NCBI GenBank assembly: GCA_031281925.1
Contig: JAITES010000206.1
Span: forward strand, 1 to 5,874
DNA length: 5,874 bases
Source of the DNA: Treponema sp.
GTDB taxonomy: Bacteria > Spirochaetota > Spirochaetia > Treponematales > Breznakiellaceae
Direction: 5' to 3'
Position numbers and translations under genes: made by a program. This document shows positions 1 through 5,574 of this stretch, in pieces (position 1 is the first letter of the stretch; the number at the start of each line of letters is the position of its first letter). The notes beneath the pieces were generated by a model. The model saw only the letters and a list, made by a program, of their open reading frames with translations, ran no database searches and was not told the origin of the DNA.

Positions 1-66
1 TTCCAAGGCCAAATAAGGAACATTAAAACTGTCCTAAAAATTAGTTTTGGGATGAGTTCAGGTTTT

Positions 67-111
67 AAGGGGGGTTTTGACCTGGTTCAGCGTCAAAGCC
101 CCTTTTATATT
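67..111 (+). terminator. Rho-independent terminator, + strand orientation
   Basis: Bases 71-81 pair with 92-102 to give an 11-bp stem (four G:C pairs, one U:G wobble at 75/98, then UUUGAC with GUCAAA). The inner loop can close further through CTG (82-84) with CAG (88-90). The stem is followed directly by TTTTATATT, and bases 67-70 can extend the stem into the T tract. The wobble is tolerated only in + strand RNA; in minus RNA the same position is a C/A mismatch and no T run follows. It therefore most likely ends a + strand gene lying off the left edge. Frame 2 has a stop at 14-16 and frame 3 at 24-26, and either could be that gene's end. It may also partly stop the minus operon arriving from the right. 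Confidence 0.8.
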
Positions 112-156
112 AGATCTAAACACGAAACAAATTTAAACAACGAAGCGCAGGGACCG

Positions 157-188
157 CACGAATGGTACAGACACTAATTCGTGTCTGT
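157..188 (-). repeat. Two overlapping inverted repeats at the acetyltransferase stop codon
   Basis: Bases 167-174 (ACAGACAC) pair perfectly with 181-188 (GTGTCTGT) around a 6-base loop. Bases 157-163 (CACGAAT) also pair perfectly with 177-183 (ATTCGTG). The two stems share 181-183, so only one can form at a time. The structure spans the stop codon (TAG, 176-174 on the minus strand) of the acetyltransferase gene. No T tract follows on the minus strand, so it is not a standard intrinsic terminator. It could be a 3'-end stabilising or processing hairpin of the operon transcript. The pairing is visible; the function is inferred. Confidence 0.45.
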
Positions 189-686
189 CTGCAAAGCCGC
201 CAGTTTTTGCAGTTCTTCTGCGTTAAGCCGGTAGATTGTCCAGTCGGACATGGGCCGGGCTCCCTGGCTTTTGTAAAAAGCGATGGAAGGCTCATTCCAG
301 TCAAGGCAAGACCATTCAAGACGTCCGCAGTCCCGTTCCGCAGCGATTCCGGCGCAAGAAACAAGGAGTAATTTCCCTAAACCTTTCCCCCGGAAAACCG
401 GTTTAACAAAAAGATCTTCAATGTAGAGCCCCGGTTTCCCCAGAAACGTAGAGAAATTGTGAAAGAAAAGGGCAAAGCCTGCCGCTTCACCGTCATATTC
501 GCAGATCAGCACTTCCGCCTTCTTTTCGTCAAAAATATGGCGCCGTAACCCCTCTTCGGTGGCGTTTACCTCTCCCAGAAGATGCTCGTATTCTGCAAGT
601 CCACGGATAAATTCCAGAATAAGCGGGGTATCCGCCTCTTCCGCAAAACGTATCAGTGTGTGTTCATTGATCCTGCAGGTCTCCAT
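174..686 (-). CDS. GNAT-family N-acetyltransferase, SSAT/thialysine type
   Basis: A 170-residue single-domain acetyltransferase that would transfer acetyl from acetyl-CoA to a primary amine in the cytosol. The sequence fits the spermidine/spermine and thialysine N-acetyltransferase group: residues 88-105 carry the YIEDLFV strand and the acetyl-CoA loop RGKGLG (99-104), followed by an EWSCLDWNEPSIAFYKSQGA stretch (124-143) in which Y138 is the expected general acid. Length matches the family (about 160-175). The ATG is preceded by AGGAAG at 696-691, four bases away, and the gene begins 16 bases after the aminopeptidase stop, so it is probably the last gene of the minus operon. The exact amine (polyamine, diamine, thialysine or another lysine analogue) cannot be read from the sequence. 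The family is secure; the substrate is open. Confidence 0.93.
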   Translation of the reverse strand: METCRINEHTLIRFAEEADTPLILEFIRGLAEYEHLLGEVNATEEGLRRHIFDEKKAEVLICEYDGEAAGFALFFHNFSTFLGKPGLYIEDLFVKPVFRGKGLGKLLLVSCAGIAAERDCGRLEWSCLDWNEPSIAFYKSQGARPMSDWTIYRLNAEELQKLAALQTDTN

Positions 687-702
687 TGTTCTTCCTTTTG
701 CT

Positions 703-2061
703 TTACCGTTCGGGGCTTATTGTCCTTTTAAAAAAAGCCGTTAAGGAGCGGTGCATCATGTATACATCGCTTTTGGCGGCGGCTTCGCAGGGAGAGTGCA
801 TGGAAAGAATTGGTACACCAAGGTCGATTGAATGCATGCCGAATTCCGCAAGATAATGGGCCAGGGTGCCGCTTTCTTCACATCCTACCCTTCCTCCCTC
901 CCCTGTCTGCCAGAGTATTTCCGCATCGTCAAGAATTTTCCGCAGAGCCGCTGTTGTCTCCGCGGAGGCTTCGTTGGTGTTTTCTTTGCCCTCCCTGCCC
1001 CAGTAGCGGAAGAGGATCACCCCGTTGCCCAGCCGGGCTTCTTTTCCCTGGGGATCAAGGACATCTCCGTAGAGGGGGTGCCATGCGGTGTTTACATCTG
1101 CGGAGATGCAGAAGGAAGGGGGCAGTATCTTCCGTGCCGGGATGCCTTCTCTCTCCCCCAGGTCTTCAATAAAATTGCTGAAGTAGGGGGAACGCATGCC
1201 TGTGGCCCCCATGGAACCTGTTTCTTCCTTGTCCGCCAGGATCACGCAGGATGAATATTCGCACTGTTCCGCGGAGAAGAGGCTTGTCAGGGCCGGGTAT
1301 GCACAAACCTTGTCGTCCTGGCCGTATGCGGCAATCATGCTCCGGTCAAGACCAAGTTCTCTGGCCCTGAAGGCGGGAAGCGCCGAAAGTTCTGCGGAAA
1401 CAAGGTCCGCTTCTTCAAGGCCGTACTTTTCCCTGAGTATACGGAGCAGATTGCGTTTTATGTCCCCTTCTGCGAAATGTTCCGGGTCTTGACGAAGGGT
1501 TCCCGCAAGCAGATCCAGATCGTCGGCGCCGACAAGATCCCGTGCGTAACCTTCCATCTGTTTTTTTGAAAGGTGGGGGAGCAGATCTGCAATGAGGAAC
1601 ACCGGATCTGCGGGATCTTCCCCGATGCGGAGTTCTACGGTTCTGCCGTCTTTGCAGACAAGCGTCCCGTGAAGGGCAAGGGGTATGCCTGTCCACTGGT
1701 AGGGCTTTATCATGCCGTAGTAGTGGGTGTCGAGGAAGGCCAGTCCTCCGCTCTCGTAGAGAGGCTGCATCTTGAGATCCAGCCGGGGCGAATCAAGATG
1801 GGAAGCCGCGACGGAGATTCCTTCGCTTAGAGGCCGTCTTCCCCGCACAAAGAGGATCAGGGCCTTGCCCCGGTGATTGACATAGATCCTTTCTCCCGGT
1901 TTGAGGGGAGCCCCGGTGTTCTCCAGGGGAACAAAGCCCTGTTTTTTTGCCAGGGCAAGGGAGGCCTTTACCGCTTCACGTTCGGTTTTTGCGGCGTCCA
2001 GGAATTCCATATACCCCGAACAGTATTCATCTATAGTGGTAGTTTTTCTGTCTGTACTCAT
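703..2061 (-). CDS. M18-family zinc aminopeptidase (aminopeptidase I type)
   Basis: A 452-residue cytosolic metallo-aminopeptidase that removes N-terminal amino acids from peptides; M18 enzymes form large tetrahedral dodecamers with two metal ions per active site. All expected ligands are visible by comparison with the family: H88 in SHLDSPRLD (with D90), D249 in GQDDK, the EE pair E279/E280 in DKEETGS (catalytic base and ligand), D322 in SADVNTAWHP, and H422 in MHSPCE. The region between about 98 and 245 holds the dimerisation insert. Length is normal for bacterial members (about 430-470), and there is no signal peptide. The ATG at 2061 lies four bases after the nadE stop, with GAGG at 2074-2071 serving as Shine-Dalgarno inside the nadE coding end, so translation is probably coupled. 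Substrate preference is not readable. Related to the aminopeptidase I annotated in other spirochaetes (from memory). Confidence 0.95.
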   Translation of the reverse strand: MSTDRKTTTIDEYCSGYMEFLDAAKTEREAVKASLALAKKQGFVPLENTGAPLKPGERIYVNHRGKALILFVRGRRPLSEGISVAASHLDSPRLDLKMQPLYESGGLAFLDTHYYGMIKPYQWTGIPLALHGTLVCKDGRTVELRIGEDPADPVFLIADLLPHLSKKQMEGYARDLVGADDLDLLAGTLRQDPEHFAEGDIKRNLLRILREKYGLEEADLVSAELSALPAFRARELGLDRSMIAAYGQDDKVCAYPALTSLFSAEQCEYSSCVILADKEETGSMGATGMRSPYFSNFIEDLGEREGIPARKILPPSFCISADVNTAWHPLYGDVLDPQGKEARLGNGVILFRYWGREGKENTNEASAETTAALRKILDDAEILWQTGEGGRVGCEESGTLAHYLAEFGMHSIDLGVPILSMHSPCEAAAKSDVYMMHRSLTAFFKRTISPER

Positions 2062-2065
2062 TCTG

Positions 2066-3835
2066 TCATACCTCGTAAATATTTCTGGCTATGGGCATTC
2101 TTCTTCCCATACCGAAGGCTCTGTACGACACCTTGAGTACCGGCGGAGCCTGACGGCGCTTGAATTCCGCTCTGGCAACAGTTTTGATGATGCGCCCTGC
2201 CAGTTCCCCATCCCAGCCTTTTGCGGCTATCTCATCCTTTGAAAGGTTTTCGTAGAGATACAAACGGAGAATTTCGTCCAGTATCTCGTATGGCGGAAGA
2301 CTGTCCTGATCCTTTTGATTGGGCCTCAATTCCGCGGAAGGCGGCTTGTCGATGATTGCGCGGGGGATGACTGCTTTTCCTTCAGCTTCAATGGAACGTT
2401 CATTGATCCTGCGGCAGAGGGCAAAAACTTCGGTTTTGAATACATCCCCGATGGGCCCCAGCGCACCATTCATGTCTCCGTAGAGAGTACAGTAACCCAT
2501 GGCAAGTTCACTCTTGTTGCCTGTAGTGAGCAGCATGGAATTGAATTTGTTGGAGAAGGCCATAAGGAGCGTTCCCCGTATCCGGGCCTGAAGATTCTCC
2601 TCGGCAATGTCAAAGGGCCTGTCTTCAAAGACAGCTTCCAGCGTTGACTGAAACGCGGTAAAGCACTGCTCAATGGGAAGGGTTTCGTAGCGGCAGCCCA
2701 GGTTTTCCGCCAGTTCCTTTGCATCATCCCTGGAGCCCTGGGAGGAAAACCGTGAAGGCATGCTGAAACAGACGATATTTTCACTGCCCACCGCCTTTAC
2801 TCCCAGATATGCCACCAGCGCAGAATCAATGCCGCCGGAAAGCCCCAGGTGGGCCTTTTTGAAGCCGCATTTTGCCATGTAGTCCCTGATTCCCATGACA
2901 AGGCCTTCTTCAAGAACATCAAGTTCCTTCCGGGTCAGCGCCACCTTGAAAGGATCGGTATCACCGTCGCCCGGCCCGGTTGAGAGTACAGGAGAGAAGC
3001 CTTTACCCGCCTGCGCGGATTCGGTTGGTGTTTCGTGAATAACAAGATCCTCCTCAAAGGACTTTGCCATTACCAGTACCGGATAATCCGCGCTGCTTGC
3101 GGATTCGGCGGCTTTGGGCCCGGGTTCTATGACAAAGGATCTGCCGTCAAAGAGAATCTGATCGTTAGCCCCGACAGCGTTAATGTACACAAGTGGAATA
3201 TTGCCCCTCATGCTGATCCGTTCCGCCAGGGCCCGGCGGACTTTAAGTTTTCCCGCAACATAGGGAGAGGCCGACGGTACGCAGAGGAGATCTATGCCGG
3301 TATCCAGGAGTTCTCCCACCGGATCCCGAAGATAACTGGTACCGGGAATGTCTGTCTCCCGCCACACATCCTCGCAGATGGCAAACCCGATACGCCTGCC
3401 CTTGAATTCAAATGCCCTCCATTCACGGGAAGGTTCAAAATTCCTCGCTTCATCAAAAACATCGTAGGTGGGGAGCAGAGTCTTTATCTGCTGAAAGGCC
3501 AGCGCCCCCCGGCGAATCACCCCGTACACATTCACAAGGCTCTTTCCCCGGGCATAAGGATTACGGTTGACAAAACCCAGTCCCACCGCCAGTTCCGCGC
3601 ACTCAGGATCTTCCGCCAGTTTCCGCTGAAGTATATGAACACTTCTGATATTGAGTTCCACAAAACGATCCTGATCCAGAAGATCCATGGGCGGGTAACC
3701 GCAGACCGCCAGTTCGGGAAAAAGCGCCAGTTCCGCCTTCTCCGCAGCCGCCCTGCGGGAATAATCGAGGATCTTTTTCATATTGCCGTTAAAGTCGCCG
3801 ATGGTGGAATTTATCTGACAGATGGAGATTTTCAT
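2066..3835 (-). CDS. nadE: Glutamine-dependent NAD+ synthetase
   Basis: Catalyses the last step of NAD+ synthesis: ATP-dependent amidation of nicotinic acid adenine dinucleotide with ammonia released from glutamine. The 589 residues contain two domains. The N-terminal nitrilase-type glutaminase (about 1-275) shows the Glu-Lys-Cys triad as E41 (FPELAVCGYPP), K118 (KTLLPTYDVFDE) and C154 (AICEDVW). The C-terminal synthetase (about 300-589) has the ATP pyrophosphatase loop SGGIDS at 333-338, TTGNKSELAMGYCTLYGD at 437-454, KPPSAELRPNQKDQDSLPPY at 497-516 and the closing FKRRQAPPVLKVSYRAFG. A low-complexity linker (about 266-292) joins them. Length suits the glutamine-dependent class; the short ammonia-only form is about 275. 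The ATG is fixed by the typical MKISICQINSTIGDFNGN opening and an in-frame stop just upstream. It follows hflX by 31 bases, yet no good Shine-Dalgarno is seen. Both active sites appear intact. Confidence 0.98.
   Translation of the reverse strand: MKISICQINSTIGDFNGNMKKILDYSRRAAAEKAELALFPELAVCGYPPMDLLDQDRFVELNIRSVHILQRKLAEDPECAELAVGLGFVNRNPYARGKSLVNVYGVIRRGALAFQQIKTLLPTYDVFDEARNFEPSREWRAFEFKGRRIGFAICEDVWRETDIPGTSYLRDPVGELLDTGIDLLCVPSASPYVAGKLKVRRALAERISMRGNIPLVYINAVGANDQILFDGRSFVIEPGPKAAESASSADYPVLVMAKSFEEDLVIHETPTESAQAGKGFSPVLSTGPGDGDTDPFKVALTRKELDVLEEGLVMGIRDYMAKCGFKKAHLGLSGGIDSALVAYLGVKAVGSENIVCFSMPSRFSSQGSRDDAKELAENLGCRYETLPIEQCFTAFQSTLEAVFEDRPFDIAEENLQARIRGTLLMAFSNKFNSMLLTTGNKSELAMGYCTLYGDMNGALGPIGDVFKTEVFALCRRINERSIEAEGKAVIPRAIIDKPPSAELRPNQKDQDSLPPYEILDEILRLYLYENLSKDEIAAKGWDGELAGRIIKTVARAEFKRRQAPPVLKVSYRAFGMGRRMPIARNIYEV
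2071..2074 (-). promoter_or_regulatory. Shine-Dalgarno of the aminopeptidase, inside nadE
   Basis: On the minus strand GAGG ends nine bases before the aminopeptidase ATG (2061-2059) and is made of the penultimate Glu codon and first base of the last Val codon of nadE. The nadE stop TGA (2068-2066) falls between it and the start. This placement supports the chosen start and suggests translational coupling of the two genes. Confidence 0.6.
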
Positions 3836-3866
3836 AATGAGATACTAAAGAGCCTTGCCCAAAATG

Positions 3867-4955
3867 TCAAATTTTCGCATTAATGGCGGCGAGCAGTTTA
3901 TCGAGACCCAGGCTTTCTTTTACCGAAATGGGAATCGAGCCGGGCCGGCGGCTGCAGACAGCTTCCAGTTCATCCGCGCCGAGGAGGTCTGTCTTGTTGA
4001 GGGCAAGAATCACGGGGATCTTCTCCGCTCCCAGTTCCTGCAGTACCCGGCAGGTTGTTTCGTAACAGACATCCGCCTCCGGATCGCTGACATCAAGCAC
4101 GTGGATGAGGATATCCGCACGGGAGACCTCTTCCAGCGTGGAATGAAAGGCGTCAATAAGACTGTGGGGCAGGTTACGGATAAAGCCGACCGTATCGCTT
4201 AAGAGGAAGGGACGGCCCCCATTTTCAAAGCGCCGGGTGGTAGTGTCCAGGGTGGCAAAGAGCGTATTCTCTACAAACACCGAGGCCCCGGTGAATTTAT
4301 TGAGCAGGGAACTTTTCCCCGCGTTGGTGTAACCCACGATGGCGCAGAGGGGAATCCCCTGCCGTGTGCGTTGTTTCTGCTGAATATTGCGCTGACGCCG
4401 TATATCCTCAAGCTGCCTGCGGAGACCGCGAATCTCCTGTTCTACCTTACGCCGGTCGGTTTCCAGCTTTGTTTCCCCCGCGCCCCTGGTGCCGTAACTG
4501 CCGCCCCGCTGCCGGGAAAGATCAATATACCGGTGCTGGAGTCTGGGCAGAGACCATGCAAGCCGGGCCAGTTCCACCTGTACAACCGCTTCCCGGGTCT
4601 GTGCCCGGGAAGCAAAGATCTGGATGATAAGTTCCTGCCTGTCCACCACGGGAATCCCCGCCAGATCCTCCCAGTTACGCTGCTGGGAGGGACTTATATC
4701 CCTGTCAAATACGATACAATCCGCCCCCGTTTCCCCGGCTTTTTTCGCCAATTCCGCAGCCTTCCCGGTTCCCAAAAGATAGCGGGGCTTGAGATTCTTC
4801 ACCGCGGCCGTTTCCCGTGCCGCTATCTGAAAACCCAGAGTTTCCGCCAGACTTGCCAGTTCTCCGGCAGAGAAAGCTTCATCGGTATTAGTACCCTTCA
4901 GGGATATGAGAAAGGCGCGTTTGGGCTGTTCTTCCGTTTCAATCAGTTTTTTCAA
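3867..4955 (-). CDS. hflX: HflX-family ribosome-associated GTPase
   Basis: A 362-residue cytosolic GTPase. HflX proteins bind the 50S subunit or 70S ribosome and split stalled ribosomes, notably under heat stress. The N-terminal HflX domain covers about 12-140, followed by the diagnostic loop GGSYGTRGAGETKLETDRR (151-169) and a charged coiled-coil segment (165-198). The G domain follows with G1 GYTNAGKS (208-215), the TLDTTTR switch (235-241), G3 DTVGF (254-258), G4 NKTD (320-323) and G5 SVK (344-346). The protein ends about 16 residues after G5, so the extra C-terminal domain of E. coli HflX (426 residues) is absent, as in many short bacterial forms. The start is TTG at 4955: the opening MKKLIETEEQPKRAFLISL fits, GGAAGA lies three bases upstream, and a TAA blocks the frame just before. 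It is the first gene of the minus cluster, facing the divergent promoter region. Confidence 0.97.
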   Translation of the reverse strand: MKKLIETEEQPKRAFLISLKGTNTDEAFSAGELASLAETLGFQIAARETAAVKNLKPRYLLGTGKAAELAKKAGETGADCIVFDRDISPSQQRNWEDLAGIPVVDRQELIIQIFASRAQTREAVVQVELARLAWSLPRLQHRYIDLSRQRGGSYGTRGAGETKLETDRRKVEQEIRGLRRQLEDIRRQRNIQQKQRTRQGIPLCAIVGYTNAGKSSLLNKFTGASVFVENTLFATLDTTTRRFENGGRPFLLSDTVGFIRNLPHSLIDAFHSTLEEVSRADILIHVLDVSDPEADVCYETTCRVLQELGAEKIPVILALNKTDLLGADELEAVCSRRPGSIPISVKESLGLDKLLAAINAKI

Positions 4956-4966
4956 GATTCTTCCAT
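4952..4966 (-). other. Four-codon minicistron overlapping the hflX start
   Basis: On the minus strand an ATG at 4966 opens a frame reading Met-Glu-Glu-Ser and stops at TGA (4954-4952). That stop overlaps the hflX TTG by two bases (TTGA). Its Glu codons double as the hflX Shine-Dalgarno. It has no clear ribosome site of its own. It may be chance, or it may couple initiation at the weak TTG start. Confidence 0.25.
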
Positions 4967-5064
4967 ATTACACGATAATTGAAAATATAAACCCCTTTCG
5001 ACTATACAAAACCGTCGATTTGTCGATAATATAATAAAGTTTTTATTGATTTTGCGGAGTTTTA
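4956..5064. promoter_or_regulatory. Divergent intergenic promoter region between hflX and the sensor gene
   Basis: This 109-base, strongly AT-rich stretch must hold promoters for both divergent transcripts. For the + strand a perfect TATAAT lies at 5030-5035 with an overlapping GATAAT at 5025-5030, giving a leader of about 25 bases, but no convincing -35 box sits 16-18 bases upstream. For the minus strand, TATATT in the segment around 4984-4991 is a possible -10, with no good -35 at normal spacing. GTCGAT is repeated at 5014-5019 and 5022-5027, and TCGAC at 4998-5002 is an inverted copy of its core; these could be an operator. GCGGAG at 5054-5059 is the ribosome site for the GTG at 5065. The boxes are seen; their activity is inferred. 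Confidence 0.5.
5030..5035 (+). promoter_or_regulatory. Candidate -10 box for the + strand sensor gene
   Basis: Exact TATAAT 29 bases before the GTG start. The expected -35 zone around 5006-5013 is A-rich and does not resemble TTGACA, so this would be a weak or activator-dependent promoter if used. Confidence 0.35.
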
Positions 5065-5574
5065 GTGACTGCAACTCAAAAGGCGGCCTTAAGCCTCTTA
5101 ATATCCGTTTTTCTCTTTGCCGGTTTCACGGTATTGGCCTTCTCCGGGCTGTTTGATCTGGTAGAAACCCGTTTTTATAATCCTTCCATCATCCGATCTC
5201 TTACTAATGAAGTTGAAAAAGATGCTAAAACTGCCGACAGCTTTTTCGGCAGCCTGACTGAGCGTTTTGCCGCTACACTTTCGGAACCGGCAGTCCAGCG
5301 GAGTTTCCTTCCCAATCAGAGCGGGCAGGATATTCTGGAGCGGAGCCGGGTCTACGGAGTGCTGATGGAAGAGCTGGGAGGCCTGCAGTCTGTCCGTTTT
5401 GTGGATTCCGGTGGTATCCGTATCCATTTTTCCACTTCGCAGCGTGATATTTTCAACCAGGACGGGCTTTCCATAGCCTACCGTAACTACGATGATGACC
5501 CGGACAGTCTTCCCTATACAACAGTGGCGGTTCCGGCCCTGGGCGAAAACCGTATCATTCTGGATGAAGTCTGA
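5065..5574 (+). CDS. N-terminal 169-residue fragment of the sensor gene, as literally encoded
   Basis: If TGA at 5572-5574 is read as stop, the product is a membrane segment (about 8-30) plus roughly the first half of an extracytoplasmic Cache-like domain. It would lack the second membrane span and any output domain, so it is unlikely to signal by itself. An automated annotation would probably list this as a hypothetical protein. It is given separately so that the literal reading frame is on record; the full locus is the interrupted gene described in the overlapping entry. Confidence 0.55.
   Translation: MTATQKAALSLLISVFLFAGFTVLAFSGLFDLVETRFYNPSIIRSLTNEVEKDAKTADSFFGSLTERFAATLSEPAVQRSFLPNQSGQDILERSRVYGVLMEELGGLQSVRFVDSGGIRIHFSTSQRDIFNQDGLSIAYRNYDDDPDSLPYTTVAVPALGENRIILDEV
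5572..5574 (+). other. In-frame TGA inside the sensor reading frame
   Basis: TGA occupies codon 170, between Glu-Val and Asp-Arg-Ile-Ile, in the context GTC TGA GAC. The next base is G, not the C that favours readthrough. Single-base relatives include CGA or AGA (Arg), GGA (Gly), TCA (Ser) and TGG (Trp); a C to T change from CGA is one simple origin. hflX and nadE both end in TGA in this window, so TGA is a normal stop in this genome. Confidence 0.85.

Noticed and set aside
32..52. Small hairpin: TCCTAAAA with TTTTGGGA around a 5-base loop
   Set aside because: Mostly A:U pairs, no T tract after it, and a much stronger terminator lies directly downstream.
1..177. Frame 1 open from the left edge to TAA at 175-177, 58 codons
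   Set aside because: It runs through the intrinsic terminator and AT-rich spacer, and the translation is low-quality with no domain feel; probably chance.
3035..3883. 282-codon open frame on the + strand opposite nadE
   Set aside because: It is antisense to an unmistakable nadE with both catalytic sites, has no ribosome site and its translation resembles no domain.
2700..4860. Recurring GCCAGTTCC-like words
   Set aside because: On the coding strand they are Glu-Leu-Ala codon runs (GAACTGGCG), common in alanine-rich helices of nadE and hflX; the spacing is irregular, so this is codon bias and not a repeat element.
4371..4982. 203-codon open frame on the + strand opposite hflX
   Set aside because: It lies wholly over the hflX coding sequence and runs across its start; the translation is Pro/Arg/Gly-rich, typical of an antisense shadow of GC-biased codons.
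5572..5574. TGA reassigned as tryptophan
   Set aside because: hflX and nadE both terminate at TGA here and TGG is used for Trp in all genes, so the standard code applies.
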